DNA of 64,000 nucleotides, taken from Acanthococcus lagerstroemiae (lineage: Eukaryota; Arthropoda; Insecta; Hemiptera; Eriococcidae). The notes below the pieces were generated by a model, which saw nothing but the letters and a program-made list of their open reading frames with translations, was not told the origin of the DNA and did not search any database. Where the stretch lies: contig CM063107.1 in the NCBI GenBank assembly GCA_031841125.1, forward strand, positions 46,885,497-46,949,496. The letters run 5' to 3'. Position 1 is the stretch's first letter. Each line of letters begins with the position of its first letter. Below are positions 10,640 to 22,385 of the stretch, piece by piece. A program made the translations under genes and the position numbers.

Positions 10640-12774
10640 CAGAGCCGTAACTGGAAAATTTTCTGGGTGTGGGGTACTTCTTTCAGTAGTTTTGACCTAC
10701 ATTCATCGGTGTTGGTGGGTTTCTTTTTTTGTAAGAGGTGTAGTATGTTGTATCAGAGTGTCTAACAGTCATTTACCTAAGTCATTTATTTTCAGTCATG
10801 ATTACTTACAAATTCAAGTATCAGCAATAAAATTGTGCCTTGAAAGAGAAAACAAAGAATTTAGAATTGGAAAATTCTATTATAATGATCAGGGCTGCAA
10901 TTTTTATGCGAATGCATATTCTTATGTATGACGTGTTTATAAGTTTTAAAAGATCTTCACGAATCACAGAATTCTGAGGTAAATGAGCAGCACTTCATCT
11001 TGCATTTTCGCATATTTTGCACTAATTCTGCTTATTTTTCAATTCCCCCAACGTTTTTTTTAATTCTGAGAAAATCTTTCCTTTGAAATGATACCCATAT
11101 TGTATTAGCATATTTATGCATATTTTACAATTATGGCGCATATTTTTGGCACATTATTTAGACTGAATATAAGTTTAAAAAAATAATGATAAAATAAAAC
11201 TCTCATAGGTAAGATTATGTAGTTTCGAGTAGAAGTGAATTTTTTTCAACGATCTGAGTCATAAAAGTTGGCTATTTTCAACTTTTCTTCCAGCTTGGAG
11301 GAAGGGGGGATTCATCCCTATATTTCTTTAAGATTCGCTGAGATGTGTGTTTTACTCAACAAGTATTCCAGAAGAAAGGTATTCAGAGTTGCTTATAATT
11401 CCTGACTCTACAAGAACTATTTTAAAACTCCTCCAGACTCTTACTAGATTTTTTAAGACTCGTCAAGATGAACAACAAAATGGGTATTATTTAATTGTTT
11501 CCTGATTTGGAGGGGAAGGGTATTTTCATAGTTTTTTTTTAAAATTCCTTCAGATCTATTTTATTCTTCAAGACTCTTCAAAATTCTTTAAGACCATCTC
11601 TAAAACCTATTCATTTTTCTTCAATATTATTATTTCAGCTTTGTGTCCATGTTGGATTATTATTTCAGACTCCACAAAAACTTTTTTATACTCCTCCAGA
11701 CTTTTATAAAACCCTTTAAAACTCGTTCAGATAAGCAGTAAAATGGGTATTTTCAACTTTTCCCCGGAGAAGTTTGTGGAAGGAAGGAATATTTTCCCCA
11801 TGCATCCTCATGAAATTCTTTCAAATTATGTTACTCTTCATGCTCTTCCCGAATTGTTTAAGAACTTTTCCGGATTTAAGGACTTTTTCTAACTTTTCCA
11901 GACTTTTACAAGACTCCTTGAAATTCGCTGAGATGAGTTACACAATGGGTATTTTCAACTCTTTCCAGTGTTTGAAGGGGGGGGGGGCTATATCGTCATA
12001 CATTTTCAAAATTCTCTCTGGTATACTTTATTTTTTATGACTCGCCCAGAATTGTCCTAGATTATTTCTACAGCTTCCTCGGATTTGTTCCACATTATAT
12101 TATTTTACGCTTTACAGAGACTCTTTTAGACTCCCTCAGACTTTTTCGGGACTCTTATGGTTAGGGACCTATTGAAAACCTTTTAACACTCGACCAACTA
12201 GACACTAAAACAAGTTCTGAAAAACCTTAAAGAATCTCAAAAAATATTGAACCTGCCTCCATAAGCATTTAACTAGGTGGGAAGAGTTTGAAAAAATTCT
12301 CATTGAAGCCTAGAGAGTCTCAAAAAGTTTCAGTCATTTGTAAGAGTCCTAGTGAAGTTTTGAAAAATCTGAAGCAGGACTGGAAAAATCTTATACATTT
12401 CAAAGAATCTTGAACCTGTCTGGATAATTTTCAGAAGATCTTGAATTTAGTCATAATAATGTCAAGTATAGTTTTTAAATAGTTACAATAAGCCAGGAAT
12501 TGCCTTGAAACGAATCTTGAAAATCCTTACAAATTATAAAAACATTTTCAAAAATAAACCCACCCAAATGGATGCCAAAAAGGCTGAAACGAATTTAAAT
12601 GAGTCTGAAACAGGTAATATATATATATATATATAGTTATGGAAAAAAAAACTTATGGATTTTAAACAAATCATATAAAATATCAATGAATCTGAAAACT
12701 CGTGGAAAAGTCTGGAGGCTTTGGTTAGTAGTTTGACCAAGTCCATAAGATCTGTAAAACGTTTTTAATATGTC
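10640..12774 (+). mobile_element. Large foldback-like repeat, unit 2 of 3 (fullest copy)
   Basis: It begins CAGAGCCGTAACTGGAAAAT and is colinear with units 1 and 3. The anchor ACCTACATTCATCGGTGTTG falls about 1806 bp after unit 1 and 2131 bp before unit 3. Its interior block 10,930-11,500 includes CGAATCACAGAATTCTGAG, also found inside the unrelated-looking element at 42150-43432. The AGACTCCTCCAGACTTTT and AAAATCTTAAAGAATCTC arms are arranged as in unit 1. No ORF has a family signature. Confidence 0.75.
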
Positions 12775-13200
12775 CAGAGGCATCACTGGAGAATTTTCGT
12801 GGGGGGTACTTTTTATAATAGTGTTAACCTACATTCATCGGTGTTGGTGGATTTTTTTGGGGGAGGGGGTGTAGTATGTAGTAATTTAAGTAATTTTGTT
12901 TCAGTCATGGTCATTTAAAAATTTAAGAATCAGCAAATTATACCTTGAAAGAGAAAACAAAGAATTTAGAATTGGAAAATATTATTATAATGACCACGGC
13001 TGCAATTTTTATGCGAATGCATATTTTTATCTATGGTGTATAAAAGTTTCAAAAGATCTTCACAATCACAGAATTCTGAGTCGAATGAGCAGCACTTCAT
13101 TCTGCATATTTCACATATTTCAGCATTTACCGCATATTTTGCACCAATTCTGCTTATTCTTCAATTTTTCCCCCGAAAAAATTAATTTTTTAGTTCTGAG
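12775..13200 (+). mobile_element. Large foldback-like repeat, unit 3 of 3 (truncated)
   Basis: CAGAGGCATCACTGGAGAAT starts the unit. The head region and the AATCACAGAATTCTGAG block follow, then the match ends near 13200 in A-rich low-complexity sequence. The arms are missing. Confidence 0.7.
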
Positions 13201-13556
13201 AATGATGTCCTACTAAAAAACAAAAAAAAAACAAACAAAAAAAAAGAACTGAAAAGACTGAATGGTTAATGAAGTAGTAGAAAAGCTTATTTTCAACAAT
13301 TTTAACAAAATTCAACGATTTCAAATGAAAAAACGACCATCTTAAGCGAAATTTGATTTGACTAAAATAGTGGGAAACATTCGTTATTTGGTTCATTCGG
13401 AAAAATCTCATTTGGGAAAATATCCATTGGGTGTACTATAATGGTTCCTCTGGTATAAGAATTGCTGAGTACCAAAAGTGATATGAAGTGACCCCTTATA
13501 CTACTCATACTAATAGAAAACAACTCTTTATAAATTTCATGCTGAAATAATAGATT

Positions 13557-13663
13557 GGTGTGGTGGGACTTATGGCAACGCACGTATGCCAAAGTGGCCC
13601 CTGAGACACCGCACTCCCAGCACCGGAAACAACCCTTTCGGGCGTCGCATCAGTCCCGAGGGG
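13557..13663 (+). mobile_element. SINE-like GC-rich repeat, copy 1, with 14-bp target site duplication
   Basis: The 107-bp body contains GCCAAAGTGGCCCCTGAGAC and CCCTTTCGGGCGTCGCATCA. It is flanked by perfect TGAAATAATAGATT duplications at 13543-13556 and 13664-13677. It has no inverted ends, so the long duplication suggests LINE-driven retroposition. Three more copies lie on the opposite strand (30090-30225, 36200-36324, 44030-44112). I recognise no tRNA, 5S or 7SL origin. Confidence 0.75.
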
Positions 13664-14004
13664 TGAAATAATAGATTATAAATTTCTGTAACTGAAAACA
13701 ACACTTTTTATATTTTATGCTGATAGAATGAAATCATGAATTTTTTTCCTGACTGCTAGCAAATTCTCCCGTTCATTTTCTATTCAAATGAGCAACCAAA
13801 ATATTATTAGATAAATTTAGCAAATGTGGACAATGGAAAAATCAGCCATTCGGTCTTAAGTGCCTACCCACTCTAACATGATATTTCCAGCCAGTACTTC
13901 CAACCTAATATAGTGAAAGCTGAACTTCACCAAATATAAATTTCACGAGCTTCTTAACTGAGACAAGTTGACGGCATGCAAGGCTGGCCGCGGTATCTGC
14001 CTCG
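13664..14004. other. No recognisable feature apart from a local duplication
   Basis: The phrase ATAAATTTC..GAAAACAAC.CTTT found before the SINE-like copy (13510-13545) recurs after it (13675-13715). Otherwise there is nothing. Confidence 0.4.
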
Positions 14005-14275
14005 TCAGTCGGGAATGCGAAATGTGACTGCTTCCTGGAGCACCAGGGAATGACCTCTCTGAATAGCATTACAGTATATCCCAAAACTAAGATTGGTACC
14101 TAAGCTCGGGTCTGCAAACCATTCAATGTTGTTTGCAAGAGCTTCGAATAACAAGCCTTTATCTGAAGTCCCTTTTAAATACAGAAAAATTGAAGCGAAG
14201 CTGACTGAGTTGACAGCATAAGCAATGTCAGATCGAGTACCATTTGTGAGATGCACACGTGAGCTGACTACCTCT
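14005..14275 (-). pseudogene. Ty1/copia retrotransposon pol fragment (end of RT / start of RNase H)
   Basis: The minus-strand frame contains NGTRSDIAYAVNSVS, the hallmark of copia-type reverse transcriptase C-termini. It then joins directly to FLYLKGTSDKGLLFE, normally separated by about 15-20 residues. An internal in-frame deletion has thus removed the region between. The frame continues about 45 residues with weak similarity to the RNase H start (AD.SLGTNLS) and stops at 14005. No LTRs or other pol parts are seen nearby. Confidence 0.75.
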
Positions 14276-14830
14276 CCAAATAATGTATTTTACATCGTGC
14301 ATCTTTTGCAAATCAACTGAATAATGGACTCTGGTACCATCTACAACCAATATTTCCACAGGCGGGTTAAGCGTTCTAACAGAATACCAGATTAGGCTGA
14401 AGTACGAATTTTTTAGTAAAACTTATGACCCTGTGTTGAACTTTTTGCATTCTTGATATTTTACGCCCAACACCATCGGCTTGCTCGCCTAGCCCTTACT
14501 GAGATATTGTAAACCGAGCTGAAAATGTCTCGAAGAGCCTTTACCGAGGGAAAATTCGTAAGAGGCTTAACCAAATACACATGGGCTTTAATAACACCGA
14601 GAAGGGTCTTGAAAAGAGTCTTCTAATGACTGAAAAAATCTTGAAGTGTCTCATGGAGCTTGAAAGAAGTCTAGATGAGTTCAAAATGAGTTTCAGAAAA
14701 TCGTAAGGATTGGGAATGAATCATAAGAGGCCGTACTGAAGTATTACAGAGTTTTAATCGATCGTAACAAGTTCTAATAAGTTTGACCAAGTTTTAATAA
14801 GTTCTTAATAGAATATCGTGCAAGTTCTGA
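14276..14830. repeat. Degenerate AGTCTTGAAAAG-type repeat
   Basis: About 14500-14830 is a run of loose variants of GAGTCTTGAAAAGAGTCTT and AAGTTCTAATAAGTTT. It resembles the right arms of the foldback units at 8.8-12.8 kb. 14276-14500 shows nothing. Confidence 0.5.
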
Positions 14831-15672
14831 CTCATTATCGACGTTCCCAGCTCGCAATATTGTCGCCGAACTTCTGAAAACCAGCTTTGGAATCAATCGC
14901 GCGTGTGCCATACCACGAGTCTTTATTGTTTTGTGTGTTCTAAAAATCATTTGCGGCTAATGACTTTTCAGTTTAATGAATTAGCTGTCAACAAGATTGA
15001 TCCCCTCGCTAATGAACGGGAATGACTTCTTATATCTCTTCAACCCTTTCGTTCAAACGCTCGCGAAATCGAAGCGTGAACAATTTGGAATGAAGAGCAG
15101 AGGAGCCCATCCTTCCTTGAAACTGTGAAACACTCGAACGGGCTAAATACGTACAGATACAATTTGGAGGTGATGCAGCTTTAAAAACGATATTCGTTCA
15201 CCTATCTATGTCGCTGTCCCTCTTCGGCAGGCAACACACGTTACAAAAAAGGAGGGAAAAGGCGGTTCAGAATCAGCGGTATTATATTTCGAGACGCGAT
15301 GCGAGTTCTTTGCCGAAGGTATAATAGTATTGAATAGGTTTTTTAAATAAAATAAACAGCTGGCATAACAGCTATATAATACACTCAAATTAATTCGCTA
15401 ATAGCTTGTAAATACTACAGGGGCATCGAAAAAGTTTGGCGTTTTTTAAAAAAAATTTCCTTCGGATAGTAACTTGTGAAGGTCCGCGCTCATCGGTGAT
15501 GGTGGATTATCGGAGAGTGGGAAAGAAGCTCTCACTAGGAAATTCAGTACACTGTGTCTCAGGGTAACTGGTTTTCCTTCAACCGGATAAGGGGGCAGCC
15601 TATCTTGACAGTATACACATACGTTTGCCTGCTCTTACTTTTCAAGGAGCGTAGATATGATCAGTACACAGA
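14831..15672. other. Unique sequence island, no gene
   Basis: About 14830-15420 is non-repetitive with several CG dinucleotides. No ORF here has a domain. 15420-15672 shows nothing further. Confidence 0.4.
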
Positions 15673-15812
15673 AACAGGGATGGGGAGAAGCCAGTAGCTG
15701 GAAGTCAGAGGCCGAAAGTTTTTGCAATTTTAGAACAGTTTTGAGAAGCCAGAAGTTGGAAGCTGAATGAGTTAAAAACTGGAAGCAGGAAGCGGAAGCT
15801 GAAAGTTTTTCA
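15673..15812 (+). repeat. GAAGCCAGAAGCTGGAAG-type repeat
   Basis: Several variants of GAAGCCAG.AG.TGGAAG occur here. The same purine-rich motif forms the arms of the repeat at 36536-37167. Confidence 0.6.
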
Positions 15813-16549
15813 CATAATTTTTTTTTACAAAATCCGGAAGGGGGGCAATTGTTCCCCTTGCCTTTCGCTGGCTAAGCCCATGATGAAGTCCTAACGTATA
15901 AAATAGAAGGATAAGGAATACTGAAACGATGTTTGAGCGTTAATACGCCTCACTTTGGAGATTGCTTCGATTCAAAAGTTATGTGGATCTGTAAATTCAA
16001 ATGTCTTAATCTTATCCATAATTGCCTCACTTTGTGTTGAGTCTCTCAGCCGCTCTTAGATTTTCAGTTATTTTATTCGCCCATATCGGAATTACCTAGC
16101 AGGATACAAATATGCTGGTAATTACATGTTTAAACGTGATCCTATATCATTGTCGCACTATTAAATGCGCGTTCTCTACACTCGACCATTTTTCTAGTCG
16201 ACCTAAATAATTGAAAAACAGAGAACTGCTGGCTGCATCACGCGACAAAATTAAACTTTGAAATTTTTTTCTATAGACGTGCTTCGTACGTTTACCGTGT
16301 TCAGCACGAATACGTTCGTACTTACGGTTTATAAATACTTACTGAGGTTGGACGCAAAATAAGAGTTTCACAGTTTTAGCGAAATAAGAATTTTTTAAAA
16401 ATTCACCAGAACTTTTTCTGATTGCATTCGCGTTTAAATACGAGTATCGGCTAAGGGGGTGAAGCTGCTCAAAAATACATGTTTGTTCAACATTCAACTA
16501 AAATGATATTATTTGCGGAAGCTGATTTTTCTGGATATAAATGAAGGCA
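15813..16549. other. No recognisable feature
   Basis: Mixed AT-rich sequence. I see no repeats or coding signal. Confidence 0.4.
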
Positions 16550-16935
16550 GGTCGCTGTGTAGCCAAATGGTAACGTTCCCGCTTCGCAATCCTTGCGTCC
16601 CGGGTTCGAGTCCCACCAATACCCGAAAGCTAGTGATAATCGACCCCACTAACATCCTAGCGCACACAGCGACTACAGTGTCAGTCGAGATGGAAACATA
16701 GCGCGTCCCGTAACCCCCGCCAGTTCACACAAATAAGGCAATCGCAGGGCGTGTTACCACTAGTCCAGAAAAATTGGTACTGTGCGTGTGCACGTCGTGG
16801 ATAGCTTACTCAAAACTCGAACGTAGCAAAACCGTGGGGAAAGTAACTGCCCCGACTAACCAGCCCCAGAGAGTCGCGTGTCAGTAATCGCGACCGCCAA
16901 CGTCAGGTATCGGATATGGCTCCTGATGAAAAAAT
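16550..16935 (+). mobile_element. tRNA-derived SINE, copy 1
   Basis: The head has a pol III A box (TAGCCAAATGG, 16560-16570) and a perfect-looking B box (GGTTCGAGTCC, 16603-16613) at tRNA spacing. A ~300-bp unrelated body follows and ends CTCCTGATGAA. A second copy at 49299-49987 is colinear through the whole body and ends in (GAA)n, so the tRNA-like head is part of a SINE and not a free tRNA gene. Target duplications are not clear for this copy. Confidence 0.85.
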
Positions 16936-17829
16936 AGTGGCAACCCTTGACCATATGAAGACATTAAAATGCAGTGTTATCATGTTATCAACCACCTATT
17001 TTCCTGGGAAACTGAACTGAGCTGTGAGCGACTGACCCCACTTTAGGGGAGGGGGGGTGCAGGTAATCAGTGTTAAAAGTAATACTTATATAGGGTGTTT
17101 TGAAGTGAAAAGTAGAATTAGGATGTAAATCACATAATGTCCATTTGCAATCAACCATTGCCGCGTTTCTCTTGAAAAGCAACTTTCTACCTCTCATGAT
17201 ATGTGTGACACAATATCTTCGAATAATTTACAAAATGAATCATTTCGAACACTGCAGGATTTTATTTAAAATTATTCAAATACCGGAAACCCAGATTTCC
17301 CGTAAGGCTGACTAGGCTAAAGCCTCGGCGCAAAATGTTTGGGGGAAAAAAGCGTGAAGAAAAGGTAGGGAAAAAATAATTTTTCCGTGAATAAAAGGCA
17401 TTTATAAGGCCAGTGCAATAAGGAAAATCGCGAGCGAACTCTTTTTTTGCAAAAAATATCTGAAAATACCTAAGTCCGCCTCTGCGGAAACCATAAACTT
17501 GCATTTGACAAAAGAGAATTGGAAAACAAGCAGCTTCCTACTCGAAGAGGGTCGGCTGTGCCTTTACTATTCAAAGCTTCAAACTGCGAATCTGCAGACT
17601 GCACTCGCGCAGCAAAGTTTAAGATCAATAAACTACTTTCTCCGAAGTAAAGGACCTATCTACAAAAAAATGACTTTCAAATTTGAATGAAATGGATTCC
17701 GGGAGCTAGAAAACGTTCTTCTAATCTTCTATATTATTTAATTCAACCAATGTAGGCGGCATCTTAGGAAATTGTGATTCTTTATCCGCTAATGACAGAA
17801 AAATTTGATTTCAATTCAAATGAAGTTTA
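16936..17829. other. No gene; possible MITE remnant
   Basis: The block at 17280-17490 has MITE-style ends (CCTAGGC-like words and CCGCCTCTG), but I could not match a left and a right terminus. Nothing else is seen. Confidence 0.35.
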
Positions 17830-18369
17830 CAATTGAGTGCGTGCAAATGAAAGGGGTGTAAGTGACAATTAGGCCCTTTAGCGGACATCGATTATTCTGA
17901 TGCTCTGAAGCGCGCTCTATCGAGTAGTGAAAACCGCGTGTTGATATCTATAATAGTCGCAGAGTTATCAGTCTTATTAAATTTTCTGTTCAAGCAGTTT
18001 TCAATACTACTGAAAAAATTTGACTGGTTTGGTGGATTCGTTGTGTTCTTGTATTAATTTCGCATTAGAATACCTTTTTAGACCATAACAACATAGATTA
18101 ATATTCAATCTTGATGCAAAAATTCACTGCCAATGAAAAGGGCACTCATTGAGTCTACTTTGAAAAATTGCCGAAAATAGGAACATATTTCTACCAAAGG
18201 TACATCAACTGATTTGGAACGTTAAAGACGTCTAGTTTAGTATCTTTTTTTACCGCACGTTTTTATCTCTATTTATTCTCATGTAGTAACAAACTGAAAC
18301 TTTGAACGCGTTTATCTCAAAACTACTTTTTTGCTCTTAGGCCCCTTTCATTTGCACGCACTCAATTTG
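17830..18369. mobile_element. 540-bp element with ~27-bp terminal inverted repeats
   Basis: CAATTGAGTGCGTGCAAATG at 17830, continuing AAAGGGG, is mirrored by CCCCTTTCATTTGCACGCAC at 18342, continuing TCAATTTG. Arms are nearly identical over about 27 bp. The interior has no ORF of note. The superfamily is undetermined, since the flanks give no clear duplication. Confidence 0.75.
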
Positions 18370-18987
18370 AACAGGCATAACCAAGATGATTACCAATACT
18401 ATCAGAACGTGTTAACGGGCATGCTGTTTTGAGAACACTGGATGTACATTTGTTCTTCATAACTTTGTAACTCAGCTTTGACATAGAACGATCGAAAAAT
18501 AATCTACCGCAATTTACACATGCAATTGTAGGTCATTTTTTAATTGTTCACGCTGACATTTCTTTAGTTCTTCTCATTTAGCTTAATAAATTTGGAGTCT
18601 CTGTTGTAGTATTTTTCTTCGATTCTTTTTGTAACATATAGACCCTTTTAAGCAAACCCCAACCAAGCGACATTTGTGTACTTTCAAGATATTCCCGCGA
18701 AAAGGAAATGGTATGTACAGCATCGCTGTTTACAGCTGATTTTTGAGAATTAATATCTCGCTGAGTAAGCTGTCTCTTTAATAAACATCTCATCTAGCAA
18801 TATCCGGTGGTAAACATAACTCCATACAATTAAAAATGTCGCTTGGTTGGGTTTTGATCAAAAGGGTCCATATATACCTAGTTCTGTTTCTAGTGTTTTG
18901 ATCTATGGTATGTTGACAAACTCTCTGTGCATTAAGTAGTAAGTTTTTCTCCTGTATTTGTTCATTAGCGAATTGTTCATTTGCTAC
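18370..18987. other. No recognisable feature
   Basis: Mixed sequence. Two minus-strand ORFs of about 70 codons (18578-18793, 18790-18999) show no domain and are probably chance. Confidence 0.4.
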
Positions 18988-20245
18988 CCCGATTTGCAAG
19001 GCCTGTTGCAGTTCTGACGGTTGACAGAAATGAGATTCTGCCAGTCAAAATCTGTCATTCTGTCAAAAGTTTCAGCCAATCAAAAAACAGCTATTTTAAG
19101 CTTTCGTCAGAAGTGGCAGGAAATTGCCAGAACATATTCCGACAGTAGTCTAGCATTTTTCTGACCATTATTTGACTATTTTCTGCACTTATTTGCCGCT
19201 ATTCTGACACTTCTCTAACTAATTTCGGACTATTGGCTGACTATTTTCTACACTTTCCTGTCGCTTTTCTGACTTTTGTCTGACTGATTTTTGGCTATTA
19301 TCCAACTACTTTTTACACTTTCCTGTCGCTATTTCTGCATTTCTCTAACCATTTTCTGGTGGTCGTCTGGTATTTTTCTGATCGTTTTCTGTGTGCAACT
19401 GGACCACGTTCTGACGACTTCGACAATTTTGTGGCACAGTTCTGACGGTAGTTAATGCATATTGATGTACAATGGTTTTATGCAACTAATAAAAAAGTAG
19501 AACTGTCAAAATAAAAAATTATATTATTAAATTAGGTGCTGGAAGTTATTTTAAATTATTGTAATATCGAATAATGATTAATTCATATTGTATCACTTAA
19601 AACGTTTCCATGAAGTTTATCATTAATCCGGTTTGTACATAATACACCATTCTACATTCAATAATCATAAACCACTGTCATTGTGCCCACAAATTTCAGA
19701 TACTACATAACACCGTGCACGTAGTTATAAAGACACAATAAAACGAGGGTTGGCATGTTTGAATACTTTTCATGTCAATTAGAAATCGCTTTAAAATAAT
19801 GGATAGGTCACATGATTTGGTAACACATAATGATATTTAAAAATCACGGGGGTAGCGTTGAATAACGATAAGAAAAAAAGGGTTACATTTAAAATGTCGA
19901 AACTCGGAATAGTCTGATTCGTTCCCATTCTCCATAATTTTTATAACGGAAATGAAAGCCCAGTCCTGTGTAGGTATGTCTGACGATCCTCACATTTTTC
20001 TGATGGTTATTCTGTCACCGTCCTGACTGTTTGTCATTTTTCTGACACAATCCTTTGGTAGCTATCTGACTCTTTTCTGCCCGTTTTTCACGTCAGATTC
20101 TCACCTGACCTGATTCATATTTGACTTTCTGCTGTCACAATCCGCGAAAGCTCACACAGCGAAGGAGGAGCTACTGATTTTGCCAGAAATGACAGATCCT
20201 GACGCTGATAGAACCGTCATATGACGGCGATTTTGCATATCGGGA
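18988..20245. mobile_element. 1.26-kb element with 10-bp target duplication and internal TTTTCTGAC repeats (MULE/foldback-like)
   Basis: Perfect CATTTGCTAC duplications lie at 18978-18987 and 20246-20255. The ends CCCGATTTGCAA and TTGCATATCGGG are inverted copies with one mismatch. Weaker inverted similarity (CTGACGGTTGACAG and others) extends about 100 bp. The left interior consists of degenerate 60-70-bp units such as CACTTTCCTGTCGCTTTTCT followed by GACTTTTGTCTGACT. A 9-10-bp duplication fits Mutator-like or Foldback/P-type elements. No transposase is present. Confidence 0.8.
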
Positions 20246-20255
20246 CATTTGCTAC

Positions 20256-22148
20256 TGGTTCATATGCTGTTGAGTGGTTTGCTGCATCGCATATTCCCAC
20301 AATCACCATAAAGAGGAACGCCGTTGTTTGGTTCTCAGGCGAAGAAAGCCACAACGCTGAGACTTCATCGCTCGAAACCTAAAACAGAATACTAAAATTA
20401 GGCGTTAATTCTTTCATCATATTTATGAGACTTAATTCACATCACATTATTCCTGGGAAAATTTACTGATAAGAGTACCACAGAAATAGATACCCATCTC
20501 AAAGGAACATGTTTCACTTGATTCAGATTTTATTAGAATTCATGAACAATTCACACCCATCATTGGTTAGAGAATTCACTGAGAAGGCAAGAAAATCCTA
20601 TATCCTACACTCGAATATGCAACAACACTACTGCGAGAAGAATGTACCTACTCTTAATAAAACGAATTTTCTACTGGATATGTGTTCTACTTGGCTCGGT
20701 TCAAACGAATTGTATAATTTACTTACTTATCAAACTGAAAACCCATTTTATTATTAGCAAGCAGATTAAAACTTACCTCTTCTAAATCCAGTGAAGGAGT
20801 TTTTCTCCATTTTCAAAATCTTTTCCAACGGGCACAGTACTCCACTTCTCAACAATAACTGCGCAGTAACTGAAGAATAAGTAGAATAAAATCGAAATTG
20901 TTATTTTTTTATTTCATCTCCTGGGCCCTGTACCTTCATTGAAAATGACGCTTACACAGCAACGAAGATCAAGATCAACAAGCACTACTGAAGGAGGAAA
21001 AATTGAAAAGAAAAAAAAAAGTGATTGCATGCAGGAGACTCGTTGTCGACAAACTGTTACTTATAATTATAGTTTTATTATTTTCAACTAACTGTTTTCT
21101 TGAAAATAAGGCGCCAGCGCGCCACTGAACTGAACTGTAACTCAGATCAATGAAGAACACTGCCGAAAACCACACATCTGAAATAACGCCCCATACTGAA
21201 GTGAACTGTCGCTCAGATCATACTAAAAAAAAGTTCAAAGAAGGGCTCAGCAACTCATAGCCGACCCTAAAAATTACATACCATACCTATAAAATTACCT
21301 ATAAGATATCGAACGTGAGATTAAAATCAAATTGAATTGAATTGAATTATTTATTTATACCCTACCACTGAGGCTCTGCTCGTGTTGGTTGGGCTTATAA
21401 TTTTACAACATGTTTACATTACAATTTTTTACTTACATTTACTTCGTATATATTATGATATCGGTTAGTTTGTTATTTAGTTCAAGTTCAAGTGTGCGTC
21501 ATTCAGCTCTTTTTTTTTTCTATTATAGTTCGTATTACTTTTTTGTATTTCGTTGTTTTTGCTTCTGTGATTGCTTGTCTATCGTCTGTGCTAAGTTTGT
21601 TAAAGTTTTGAATTCCTTTGTATGTACTTGTCCTTTTCCCAGAATTTGTTTTTATTTTTGGTAGTATTATTGTTCGGTCATTTTTCCTAGTTTTCCGAGT
21701 TTTCCCTTGTATGTTCTCGAGATATCCTTGTTTTTTTACATATTTAATTACACTAATTTCGTGTAACTCCTCTATTGTCGGAACATTAGTTTCTTTAAAT
21801 AATTCTTTTGAGCAAAATCTTTTTGGTTTGTTGTATAGAATTTTTAAGAATTTTTTTTGGCTACGGATTACCGGTTTTAGATTTGTTTTGTAAGTGAATT
21901 ATAATTAATGGAGCTTCGCCTTCACACCCCATGATCTATTCAATTTCAGTTTTTTGTGATTATCCAGCCGATGATCCAGTAATAAAATTTAATTCATTGG
22001 AATCTTACAGAGCATAAAATTCTCTATTAAAAAAAATGCTATCTATTCCGTTTAACTTACGTTTTACTTCGTTTCTCTATTCAATTGAAGCTCAAAAAGC
22101 ATTCTTGCAAAATTCAAAATTTCGGAATTCTAATTCTCAAATCTAACT
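20256..22148. other. No gene; short TTGAA microsatellite
   Basis: (TTGAA)n at about 21331-21350 could be the 3' tail of a LINE, but no coding relic adjoins it. Plus-strand ORFs at 21410-21893 are T-rich low complexity (runs of S, F and Y) with no domain. 20256-21330 shows nothing. Confidence 0.4.
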
Positions 22149-22385
22149 CAGGACGTACCAATAGTTTTTCTTTTTGGCTTTGATTTGAGATACTATATAG
22201 GGAATTGAGTTGAGAAGTTGCTTTGATACTTGGGAATTTTGAGTTGAGTCAGTTGGAATAATCCAACGTGTCAAACAGTTTTTTTTTTTTTTTGATACTT
22301 GGAAATTCTGATGAGTTAGTTGGGACTTTCACAATTTTTACCTCCCCCCCCCCTCTCCAGGGAAAACTCTTCAGTAGGTCCCTGA
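22149..22385 (-). mobile_element. hAT-like MITE, GGGACGTACC family, with 8-bp target duplication
   Basis: Left end CAGGACGTACCA and right end AGGTCCCTG are inverted copies. The flanks ATCTAACT (22141-22148) and ATCGAACT (22386-22393) match at 7 of 8. The interior is the reverse complement of the other copies (ACTTGGGAATTTTGAGTTGA, TTAGTTGGGACTTTC). Confidence 0.8.

Noticed and set aside
16550..16625. Free tRNA gene suggested by A and B boxes
   Set aside because: The same sequence is the head of a longer repeat found again at 49299, and the acceptor and T arms do not pair well by eye.
21331..21350. (TTGAA)n tract as a LINE 3' tail
   Set aside because: No coding relic or target duplication on either side.
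21410..21893. Overlapping plus-strand ORFs of 84 and 91 codons
   Set aside because: T-rich low-complexity sequence giving runs of F, S, Y and C. No signal or domain was recognised.
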